A DNA stretch of 64,000 nt. It comes from Aspidiotus rigidus. Lineage: Eukaryota; Arthropoda; Insecta; Hemiptera; Diaspididae. This document shows, piece by piece, positions 1-27,400 of this stretch. A model generated the notes under the pieces. It worked only from the letters and a program-made list of their open reading frames with translations, was not told the origin of the DNA and ran no database searches. Position numbers and translations under genes: made by a program. The first letter of the stretch is position 1. The number at the start of each line of letters is the position of its first letter. Where the stretch lies: positions 8,283,501-8,347,500 of the forward strand of contig JAVHKY010000023.1 of the NCBI GenBank assembly GCA_035079385.1. Reading direction: 5' to 3'.

Positions 1-1990
1 TCAACTGTTGTACTTGGAATTATTTTCAAATTGTGGGACTTTGAAATATTTTTAATTGTTGGACTTGGAATTATTTTCCGATTGCTGGATTTTGAAATAT
101 CTTATATTCTTGCACTTGGAAATATTTTCAAGTATTGGACTTGGAAATATTTTCAACTGTTGTACTTGGAATTATTTTCAAATTGTAGGACTTTGAAATA
201 TTTTCAACTGTTGGACTTGGAATTATTTTCCGATTGCTGGATTTTGAAATATCTTATATTCTTGGACTTGGAAATATTTTCAACTGTTGTACTTGGAATT
301 ATTTTCAAATTGTAGGACTTTGAAATATTTTCAACTGTTGGACTTAGAATTATTTTCCAATTGTTGGACTTGGAATTATTTTCCGATTGCTGGATTTTGA
401 AATATCTTATATTCTTGGACTTGGAAATATTTTCAAGTATTGGACTTGGAAATATTTTCAACTGTTGGACTTGGAATTATTTTCCAATTGTTGGACTTGG
501 AAATATTTTCCGATTGCTGGATTTTGAAATATCTTCTATTCTTGGACTCGGAAATATTTTCAAGTATTGGACTTGGAATTATTTTTAAATTGTGGGACTT
601 GGAAATATTTTCATACTTCTTGGACTTGGAAATCTTTTCAACTGTTGTACTTGGAATTATTTTGAAAGTGTAGGACTTGGAAATATTTTCAATTGTTGGA
701 CTTCGAAATCTTTTCAACTGTTGGACTCAAGAATTATTTTCCAATTGTTGGACATTGAAAAATTTTCAACTGTTGTACTTGGAATTATTTTCAATTTGTG
801 GGACTTTGAAATTATTTTCCAATTGTTGGACTTGGAATTATTTTCCGATTGCTGGATTTTGAAATATCTTATATTCTTGGACTTGGAACTATTTTCAAAT
901 TGTGGGACTGAAACATTTTCACACTTCTTGGACTTGGAATTATTTTCCAATTTTTGGACTGTGAAATATTTTCATACTTCTTGGACTTGAAAATCTTTTC
1001 AACTGTTGTACTTGGAATTATTTTCAAATTGTGGGACTTTGAAATATTTTCAATTGTTGGACTTGGAATTATTTTCAAATTGTTGGACTTCGAAATATTT
1101 TCAATTGTTGGACTTTGAAATATTTTCATAAGTGGACTTGTAAAATTTTCCATTTTCAATTCTTGGGCTTGGAAATATTTTCAAGTGTTGGACTTGGAAT
1201 TATTTTCAGATTGTGGGACTTTGAAATATTTTCAATGGTTGGACTTGGAATTATTTTCCGATTGCTGGATTTTGAAATATCTTCTATTCTTGGACTTGGA
1301 ATTATTTTCAAATTGTGGGACTTTGAAATATTTTCATACTTCTTGGACTTGGAATTATTTTCCAGTTGTCGGACTTTGAAATATTTTCATATTTTTTGGA
1401 CTTGGAAATCTTTTCATTTTCGATTCTTGAACTTTGAAATATTTTCATACTTCTTGGACTTGTAAAATTTGATTGTCGGACTTTGTAATATTTTCAACTG
1501 TGGCAGACAATCAAAAATGAAAAATTTTACAAGTCCAAGATGTATGAAAATATTTCAAAGTCCAACAATTGGAAAATAATTCCAAGTGCAACAATTGAAA
1601 ATATTTCAAAGTCCAACACTTTGAAAATAATTCCAAGTCCAACAATTGAAAATAATTAAAAGTCCCACAATTTGAAAATAATTCCTAGTCCAACACCTGA
1701 AAATATTTCCATGTCCAAGAATTGAAAATGAAAAATTTGACAAGTCCAAGAATTAAGAAAATATTTCAAAGTCCCACCATTTTTTTTGTTTTGTTTATCT
1801 ATTGCACTGTATTTTCTGACGGCTAATTGAAAATATTTCAAAGTCCAACAATTGGAAAATAATTCCAAGTTCAACATCAGTTGAAAATATATCAATGTCT
1901 TACAATTTGAAAATAATTCCAACAGTTGAAAATTTTTTACAAGTCCAAGAATTGAAAATGAAAAATTTTACATATCCAAGACGTACGAAA
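1..1990. repeat. 26-bp minisatellite array that reverses orientation
   Basis: The array is built of about 26-bp units of the form TTGGACTTGGAATTATTTTC plus a 6-base variable end. Up to about 1500 the units run in this orientation. From about 1530 the reverse complement (AAAATAATTCCAAGTCCAAC) runs to about 1990. Several sub-variants alternate, for example units with TGGATTTTGAAATATC, which suggests a higher-order pattern. Many small reading frames cross it on both strands because the units lack stops; these are repeat translations, not genes. The array starts before the window. Confidence 0.9.
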
Positions 1991-2069
1991 ACATTTCCAA
2001 GTCCCTCGGCATCACTCTTACTCGCCTCTTACTCCGAGTATGGCATACGGCGAACGAAACAAATTGATA

Positions 2070-2850
2070 AGGCCTGAGGAGACTTTCGATTAGTATTTCG
2101 CACATCCTCTTGTGATGCTATCATGCATCGCGTTCTTTTCCGAAAAGAATAGGTCCACCTGTCTGTCAGTGCCTGACCAAAAAATTAGGACATCATCTAC
2201 TTATCTGGCCTAGTGTTCGATCGAGTTTCTTAACTTGCTGGGCTTCAATATCTTGTTTTCCATATCATTTATAAATATCTCCACCAGTATTGGTGACAGC
2301 GGTGATACCATCGCAAGTCCTCTTTCCTGACTGTCGAACCTGTCATTATAGCGGCAGTAGTTCTGGCTTAAGATCTCTTCCTCTATGTTGGCGTACTTCG
2401 GCCCATCGTGGTTCCCATGGTATCTGTTGTTTTTGAGCAACTCCTTCGGTGTGGTACCAAACATGTTTGCCACATCAAAGGATATCAGCTTGTCGTTACT
2501 CTTGATTTCCAACTTGTCCAGTTGCTCAATCAGCTCTCCGTTGTTTTTGATGCTTCGTCTGGGTGCAAACTGGTAATTTTCTTTCAGGAATGTGGCTACG
2601 ATCTTCGCTATCTTGTAGCATGGTGATTGAATGCTGTTGACCAGGTGTCTCATCAGATGGTTCGCTTTGTGAAGTTTTACAAGCCCCTTGAGTTTTGGTA
2701 CAACCGGTTCGTCTTAAGCGTCCTTCTATTGCCGGGTACATTGTTCCGTTTGAACACAGCTTTCAGGTCATGTTGGTATTTCTGTGTTGAGCCTTTTGTC
2801 AGCTCCTGGTATCCATTCACTGCGATGTGCGACTTCACTTTTTGGGTGTA
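2070..2850 (-). pseudogene. Penelope-like element reverse transcriptase remnant
   Basis: The minus strand reads a broken PLE-type reverse transcriptase. In order: PKLKGLVKLHK just upstream of the long frame (about 2650-2710), the SIKN..ELI region, SFDVANMF (RT motif A, near 2480), and GLAMVSPLSPIL (motif B, near 2310, with M-V where G-S is usual). After a frameshift comes VDDVLIFWSG (the catalytic [YF]xDD motif, about 2170-2200). In-frame stops and shifts show it is dead. No GIY-YIG part was found. It resembles the Penelope/Neptune type but differs clearly from the two PLE copies near 25 and 38 kb. Family call firm; subfamily not determined. Confidence 0.75.
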
Positions 2851-2859
2851 GTCCTCCTT

Positions 2860-3924
2860 CTCCTTTGAGAGAAAACAATAGTGTTTCCGTTTCTCTCCGC
2901 GAGAGGGGAGTGGGTTACGTTTTTTGGGGGGGAGGTCTCTTCGTAGGTCAAAGGGGGTCTCTGCACCGAAAGAAGTCCCAGATCAACCAATCACTGTATG
3001 CAGGCGATAAAACGATAGAACAGTAGCTTCAATTATACAATTTCTTGAAGACTCACAACCAGAGCACTTTCGAGGTAACGAAGATGCACACACATTGACC
3101 TAAGGCAGTAAAGTTGAAGAACAAACATTGTAATAAGCGAAGTGAGTTACACCTGTAAGGCGCGTGCCTATAACATGATAAATGAAAAAGGTGAAGTCGA
3201 GAGAATCACGCAGGTGTATTCTAAATACAGTACTCTAAAACGTGAAGGAAAAGTTCTCTTTTACTCGTAGCTACTTTTTCTCGCAATTGGACCGAGTAGA
3301 AAGACCTCCCATGGTCAGTAAAAGTTGATTAGTCTTGAGCCAAAAAGAAGAATGGTTTTTCTACGTGGGTGGTTTGAAATAATTCTTTGTCCCTTGTCCA
3401 GCTTTTCCCGTTATTTATTAATCCCAGGTTTGATATACGTACGTAGTTGGAAAAATTACTTGAAAATAGGTTGAGGTCTTACATCTTTTAGACATTAAAT
3501 TATGGACAAAAGTTTATGAGTAGAGAATTACATGTTGATTTAGCGAACAGAAGCAAAATTTTATTGGTTAATGATGATGCTGAAGCTGGCAATAATTCCA
3601 ACTTTAGCCATTAAAGGGCCGTAGTTCTCTGAATTCGTATTTACTCGAGAAATGAAATTAGTACTTCAACAAAACTGCCAATGATTTGAACTTACTTGAT
3701 CCTTCCAGAAATGAACGTTGTATGAATTTTTTCAAAAATCAAAATGAAGTATTTTTGATTCCTAATTTTGTTTGGCTCTCGATACTCCAAAAAGTGAAAT
3801 AACTACTAAACCGTAGGTACGGTGGTATGAATTATGTGACAATCGCGTGTCGTGTGTAGCATATGCGAGCGTGCTGCATGAGCATATATTAATAATGCAT
3901 TTCTGTTTAATTCTGGTGTCGACA
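2860..3924. other. Gap without recognised gene
   Basis: Between the PLE remnant and the first readable spz5 exon I see no open frame with recognisable content. A polypyrimidine tract followed by an AG at 3924-3925 precedes the spz5 exon. Any upstream spz5 exon (signal peptide, 5' UTR) could lie here or before the window; I could not identify one. Confidence 0.4.
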
Positions 3925-3925
3925 G

Positions 3926-20017
<16,092 letters not shown>

Positions 20018-21461
20018 ATCTTGATAAATCTAGTAGGAATTCAGTTTGAATTCTCCTACCTGGTAGAAAAAATCCTGCACAAATACTCGCTTCGTAGCTC
20101 GATGAGATAGTTTCATTTATCACTATAATTTACTTTGTCCTTTTGAAATCATGTTGTACTTGTGTTTTCCCATAGAGCGTCTATACCTAATATTTGTTTT
20201 TTGTGTAAATTTGATTATTGTTTTCCAGTATTTATACGTATCTGTATTACATTTTTATGGTCAACACACATTCTACGTCTTCCTATAACTTTTTCGGTTT
20301 TTTGAATACGATTACATATGACGAGGCCTACAAATCTTCGTAATCATATTACCTATATATTTTGTATTCTGATCAATAATTTCAGTGTTCCTGTAAAATA
20401 ATGAGATTTGTTTCGTTGATCGATAAAATATATGTATATATAAGCATCTTACAATTCATTCTCATCATTCAAAAATTTCATATTTCACTGCGACAGCCAA
20501 ATAACAAACGCAACAACTGTGCAGGTTAACATTTCTGTGAATCTGAGTTGTAGACTAGGTATAAGAAGACTACCTGCAATGAGAAGATATGTTTACTTTT
20601 TGAGAAAAAGTATATTCGAGCGTAGCGAAAATAGCAGCATAATGTTATTCAGGTATATACCTATGAAATTGTATTCAATTCATAACTTGGAACGCATTCG
20701 TACAATCATACAATATCTAGGTAAGAAATTGTGAGCGCATGTTGTTCGATTATATCGAGTCCACATATTTTGAGATTAACCATTTTTGTGAATGGATAAA
20801 AATTATTGGCTCTGGATTAATGAGTATTTTGTAAAATTAGCAAATTCACAATGAAAATGAAAGCAGCTTGTTACTACGTTTCCCACCCCCTATTTTTTGA
20901 AATAAGAAATTCCATCTGTAACAGCGAGCTTATTCAGGTATCCAATTTTTGTCAACTCAAAGCTAATATTCGTTTCCAATATAAGTTCAGGCCCTAGAAT
21001 TTTAAGACGAAAATCAAACTGTTTTCGACTTGTTAGAGTTTAAAATGTAATTGAATTCCTAGATTGATATCTAAAACGTGTTGACTTTCGACTAAAATTC
21101 TTGTTCTTGAAATCCTTAAATTCTCAGTCAACAACTAATTTTTGAATCGAACTCGAAAGGGGTTTCAATCGAAGAAACTCTATAAACAATATTAGATCAA
21201 GTTGGAATGAGAGTTGGGGAGTGAATGAAGGCACCTTCCGCCCCAACGGAGAAAAAAAGTTTGAGGAAAAGGTAATTTTAGTCGTACGAATATATTTTCA
21301 ATAAAGGCTCAATCAGTAAACGCGCTCAATATAATAAGAGTAAGAAATTATTGTTTAGGGGGAACAAAATGTTGGTTTCCAATCAGTGATACCGTACCTT
21401 TGTGTTTAATAGTCTTCTGTTGAATACTCTTATCACCCGTCATTTTTTGATCATTTTTCCC
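20018..21461. other. Convergent intergenic region between spz5 and esterase
   Basis: 1.4 kb between the two convergent stop codons. It must contain both 3' UTRs. I see no reliable open frame, and no poly(A) site can be assigned by eye with confidence. Confidence 0.5.
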
Positions 21462-24400
21462 TCACCAATGAGGTGGTTTCTTCTTCTTTGAAAGATAATT
21501 TGGGTATTCAACTTCGTTTGAGATTTTTGAAGCTAAATCAAAAATTTCGTCCAATAAGCGGAATTCATCCTGTAAAAGTCCAGAGTACATAGTCAAATTT
21601 CCATCCTTGATGTGAAGATATTCAATTGACTCTGATGAATGTGGCTGCCATATTATTTTGGTTGGTTCGAATCCATTCGGATCCCTAGGATAACAATAGA
21701 AAAAAATTATTGATTTCATAAAAAAATTAGATGCCATTGCAGGACTGCAATGTCCCGAGTCCCCTAGAGCCTGAAGTTTTTCCAAGTCCTGAAAATCATG
21801 ACGTGACAACTTCAACGCGCTGCAATTTCAAGGAGGCCGTCGTCTTTCCAAGTCCCCCTTCTATCATATATAGCTCGGAGGTACGAATTTTTCCAAGTCC
21901 CCCTCCTATCATATATATTGTTATTATTATTATCAAAGCTGTTTATTTGTTTCGGGTGGTGCCGACAACAACCTTAAGGCCAATTACCGCCGACACCACC
22001 CCCACAAATGTGAGAAAACGAAACAAAACAAAAAGTAAAAAATAATATCAAAACAAAATGAAATAAAACAAGAATAAACAAAGCAGAAACAAAATAAAAT
22101 GATGAAATGAAACAAAACAAAATAAAACTAAATTAAATTAAATAATAAATAAAAATAAAAAAATAAAACAAAACAATGACCTCCAAAGAAGAAGAAAAAA
22201 AAAAAGTAATAATAAATTAACTATTAAAATAAGTCGGGATGCAGGCCCGCATAAATACATTCACACACACTCACACCCACGCAATCAGAAACATAACCGG
22301 CACCTCTCAGAAAAGCAAAACGCAAGGTATCAACGTGCAAGCGCCACCCTTGCACCGCGACGGCACAATTTATGCAACCAGGAGACAGGATTATAAATGC
22401 AGAATGTCGCAACATGCCGATCGAAAACATTTCTTTGATTGCGATAGAATATCTAACGCAACCTCCCCGGACATCTTTTCTAATTGATTATAGAGGTCGC
22501 AAGCCCTCGTTAAGAAGGATTGTTTTAGGGAACCACTCTGCCGACCATGAATATAGAATGTCTCTAGGAGTCTAGCATTTAGCCGTGGGACTCTCAGACC
22601 GATCTCCTGGAGCAGAATAGAACTTTTGTGCCCCTGCAACACATCATGTAGGTAATCGAGCATTGCAAGTTTGCGTCAATAGCTCGGAGGTAGGAATTTT
22701 TCCAATTTCCCCCCCCCCCCCCCCCATCAACATATATGGCTCGAAGGTAGAAATTTTTCCAAGTCCCCCCCCCCCCTACCATATATAGCTCGAAGGTAGG
22801 AATTTTTTCAAGTCCCCTTCCTACCATATATGGCTAGAGGGTCGAAATTTTTCTAAATCCCCCTCCTATCATACATAGCTCGGAGGTCGGAATTTTAACA
22901 GGGAACCTGTTTTATGGGGGGCTTTTTGAGAAATTTGCCGTACGCCGTCCACCGTGCAGCGAAAAACTTAGAAAAATTTCAACTCTCGAGCTATGTATGA
23001 TAGGAGGGGGATTTAGAAAAATTTCGACTCTCGAGCTATATATGATATGAAAGGGACTTGGAACAATATATAGCTGGAGATTCGAGAAAAATTTAGACTC
23101 TCAAACTATCCTATATTGGGCTTATAGTAGGTCTAGGCCTTCTTTATACTAGCTTTATCTAGGTCTAGGCTTCCATGAATTTTCAATACCAAATCCCATT
23201 TGACTCATAAAACAGGTTCCCTGCGTTCCTCGTGTAACTTCGTTAAGGAAGCCGTCGTTTTTCTCAGTCCCCCTCCTATCATATATAGCTCGGAGGCAGG
23301 AATTTTTCCAACTCCCCCTCCTATCATAATATATTAAGTCCTCCTCCTATCGTATATAGCTCGGAGGTAGGAATTTTTCCAAGTCCCCTTCCTATCATAT
23401 ATGGCTGAAGGGTCGACATTTTTCCAAGTCCCTCTCCCCTCTCCGTGACGTCATCAACCTCGCTCGCTCTCGAACTCGCGGACGAAAATTTCCTGGAAGC
23501 ACCCCCCAACAAAAGGAATAGCGGGTTTCCCGCTAAAAAAGAAAAAAAAAACCTTTCGCAGACAAAAAAATTGACGGCTATGAATTGTCTTATTATGTGA
23601 AAAATAGAAGGAAGAAGAAGGAAGATGATGAGCACCACCTTGTCGATCCTCTTATATGATGCCCCAGTATTGACCGACTGAAAATACCATACAGAAGGTG
23701 AGAGATGGTAAAAGATCCAACGAAGAGCTGCGCTGAGGTGTGATAGTGCGCACCGCACTGTCTCGACGGAGGCTTTTGGCGTATTAGTACGTTCACCACC
23801 AATCGAGCTCCTTGCTGAGGAGAGAGCGGTGGTGTTCAAAGCAAAAAAGAAGACGACGACCAATCAAGAGGCTTTATGGGTCAAGCAGAAGGCCAGGCGC
23901 TCCTTGCTTGTAAAATGGAAAGCAAGAATTGCCCAGAGCGAACTGGGAACATTAACAACTCATGTGTTAATGCGCGACCTTGGTCCATGGTCAGCAGAAC
24001 TTTCACCTGACGTAGGTGACAAGTACGAGTGACTTCATAAGAAGTGAGCTGGTAATGTGTTCGCACCGCAATCAGGTGTTAAGTGGCCATGGCTGCTTCA
24101 ACAAGCACCTTCACGAGAAGTTAAGGAAAGTTGAGCAGGCAACGTGTTCGCACAGTGGCGGATTTAGGGTCTCAAACACCAAGGTCACTCGACAAAATGC
24201 CGCCCCCTTCTTTTTCCTTTTTTTTTTCATGTGAGCTTTTCATAATTTTTTCTTCAAAATTTTCCGCCGTTGCCCGTCCATAAATCCGCCACTGATCGCA
24301 CTGCAACCAAGGGGGGAAGATGGACCACAGCACACCTTATTTGCATGTAAGGCGTGGAGGCGTGAGCGAGACAAGCTTAGTCGGTCTCTTCAGGAGATCG

Positions 24401-27400
24401 GGGTAGATGAAGCGCTTGCTCCGAGTAGCCTAGTATCCACCATGCTAGGTGCCAAAAAAGCACGGAACCAGGTGTCTGCATTTACAGTCACCGTCGTGAA
24501 GAAGAAGGTGGATCAGGAATGGAATAGGCAAATGCAGGACCACGCTATGGCCTACTTAACACCTGTGCACCAACCACATCCAGATGCACAGGAAGAAGAG
24601 AAAGATCATCCAAGATGAAGAGACTCCAACAGCGATCTACGTTATCTAAGGAAGAGTTGTTGTAGTGTGTTCTAATGATTTGCGTGCCTGGGGGCGGTGG
24701 AGGTTGCCGAATAGAAGAAGGGGTTCGCCGAGAAGATTCTTCCAACACTGAAGTTATACACGGAAGAGTCGATTCCGATATTGGAGGAAACAAAATGGAA
24801 TGCATCATTGGAGAACGGGTGGTGCTGCGACGCAAGCGAATTATATGAGGACCATGATGACAGAATACTCAAAGAGTAGAGTAAACGAGAAACTAATTAC
24901 AAAGACCGCAGATATAAAGGAGAAGATGCGAGATCTTTCGGTTAACAAACCATCACCGGGCAAAGTTAGAACGCCGCACTGACCCAGATACGACTCATAA
25001 AACAGAATACCAACGAGATCAGGATTGAACGAGCGAGCCCTCGCGAGGTGACTCAAACTCGTAGACCAATTCAACTAAACCTTCGTCGGGAAAATACCTG
25101 TTGAGTACGGTAACATCGTCACTGTTCAGATGACGCACTATTTCGATATTTTCCAACGTAACACGCTTGAAGTAAGAATTCTCCTTGTGGAGAAGGGCAG
25201 CCGAACCTGCCTTGAAACTATGACCCTTGGAGACAAGGTGGTCCGCAAAGGCCTAATCACCCAAATTACCTTTCTTCCAGGCCTTAAGGTGCTCCTCTGC
25301 TCGAATTCCAAGCTGGCGACCCGTCTCGCCTATGTATACGCCGTTACAATCCTTGCACTCCAATTTGTACACCCCGCTCCTCTCCCCGCGCGGGATGGGG
25401 TCCTTTAGCCTAACAAACAAACCCTTCACAGTAGTGAGGTTATAAAAAGCAGGCCTGAAGCCAAAGGGGCGGAGGACACGAGTCAGCTTGGATGAAAACT
25501 CACCCAAAAACGGGAGCTTGATCCAACGTAATCTCTTATTATTATTACCACTCAGATCGCGGGGGAGGGAAGTGGTAGAATCAAGGCCCTTCTTCGTAAG
25601 TTTTTTACGGACCATACGGTCAATGTCCAAGTTGACCTCATTCACAGCGGCCAAGTGCTTAATGGTCGCCAGCTCCTTTTGGAAAGCTGGTTGACTTAGC
25701 GGAATGCTAGTCAGTCGATGAATATAATTATTGAAGGCAGCGATCTTATGAGAAAATGGACAGAAGGACGATCCGTGGACAACTGTATCGGTCGAAGTAT
25801 CCTTCCTGAATATCGCAAATTCATGGTCCCCATCTCTATCAGAGATGGTGAGATCCAGAAAGTTTATGGAAGAACCTCCAATTTCTGTAGTGAATTTTAT
25901 GGAGGGATACATTTTATTCAGATACTGAAGAAACTCACCAAGGAGCTCTTGAGGACCGGTCCACGCACATAATATATCGTCCACATATCGGTGCCAGTAA
26001 TGGATGTGACTCAGTAGCACTTGGCCAGAGGAAAACAAGTCAACCTCAAATCTGGACATAAATATCTCCGAAACGAGAGAGCCCAAAGGAGAGCCGTTGG
26101 GGATGCCTACCTCCTCAGGGAACTCGTAAAATTTCCCATTGAACTTACAGAAGTTAGGGGACCAGCACGCATTAAGGAGGCCAAAAAATTGCTGTATCTC
26201 CTTATGATGAATGTTGAACTTTACAAGTAGGTCACCCATATACTGCATAGTATGGGCCTCGTTGGTATTCTGTTTTATGAGTCGTATCTGGGTCAGTGGC
26301 GTTCTGACTTTGCCCGATGATGGTTTGTTAACCGAAAGATCTCGCATCTTCTCCTTTATATCTGCGGTCTTTGTAATTAGTTTCTCGTTTACTCTACTCT
26401 TTGAGTATTCTGTCATTATGTCGAGCCGTGACGTTTCGGACCGTGTCAATTCTATATGAGGACCAGTTTTTAGCCAATATCTTCAAACTAGAATGTAGGA
26501 GTAAGAGGATATGACCGTTCTTCTATACGCTTTGCCTGTAATATAAATTTCCGGACTGGGTCAAACTCCAATGCCGTGCATCTACGAGTACATATTATAA
26601 AATTAATGTTACCAACAAAATATTTGCTCAAACACGCTTACCCAAAAGCAGCAAAATTCGTCCACAAGTTTATCATCTGTTCAGAAACAATCAGATCTAT
26701 TCCACTGGTGACTGGCTTTATTGCCTCCGACCAATTAAAAAAGCTGATAAGTTCGTCGCCATGAATAACACCTACAATGAAAGAAAAAAAAAAATTGAAA
26801 TATTCAACTTTTTAAACAGTATGTTTAATAATATAATAAAGACATCAATGGATATTTTTTTCATCCATTCAATCAGGTACAGTTCACTGCCCTCGCCATT
26901 TGAAAATTTTCTACTCGAAAGTTGCGATATATAGAGCGGTTGCTCGACTGAGTTACAGTTGCATTTATGCTCATTAAAAAGAAAATTCTACGGAGATTAA
27001 ATCATCTTCAACTTTTAGATCTAAGTTGAGTGGTGGAGGGGGGCAGGGGAATGAGCAACCATTTTTTCATCTTTAATCATAATTCAAAAAGAAAGGGTCC
27101 AATGAGAAGTAACTCGTTATTTATATATCCGATATTTTTTTAGTAGCTTACTTCTGTCTGGAAAAAAGAAGAGAGTATAACCTCGAAACTCACATATGCT
27201 TTGTGGACCTGGAAAAGGTGTACGATTCTATCACGAGAGGGAGACTATTTGATATTCTGAAAGAAGAAGAGATAGACGAGCACCTGCGTCAAATTATTGA
27301 AGAAATCTATCAGTGGAACAGGATACAAGTCAGAACTGAAGGAGAATCCACGTTCAGAAGGATTAACCGCGGAGTAAGACAGGGCTGCCCCCTCTTATGC

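Larger units (their letters stand above)
24842..26465 (-). mobile_element. Penelope-like element with inverted terminal arms and 13-bp TSD
   Basis: TATATGAGGACCA occurs at 24842-24854 and 26453-26465 and is the likely target-site duplication. Inside, arms 24857-25017 and 26258-26416 are inverted copies of about 160 bp, nearly identical. The coding region between them is on the minus strand, the same strand as the esterase gene in whose intron 9 it lies. On the 5' side, 36 extra bases (26417-26452) contain GGTCCGAAACGTC on the minus strand. Inverted (rather than direct) terminal repeats and 5' truncation are known for PLEs. Confidence 0.85.

Noticed and set aside
31..1465. Many 60-130-codon frames with DLEIFS/GLGIIF repeats
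   Set aside because: Translations of the 26-bp minisatellite in rotating frames.
1..2000. CRISPR-like array of short repeats
   Set aside because: No unique spacers of constant length; units are contiguous variants, and the DNA is eukaryotic.
26488..26581. Possible terminal exon of the esterase (acceptor CTCGTAG, phase-compatible, reads ALEFDPVRKFIL to a TAG)
   Set aside because: It lacks the family C-terminus. The exon at 21462-21684 has the same phase and clearly carries the esterase C-terminal pattern (FEPTKIIWQPHS, EYLHIKDG). It could at most be an alternative 3' exon.
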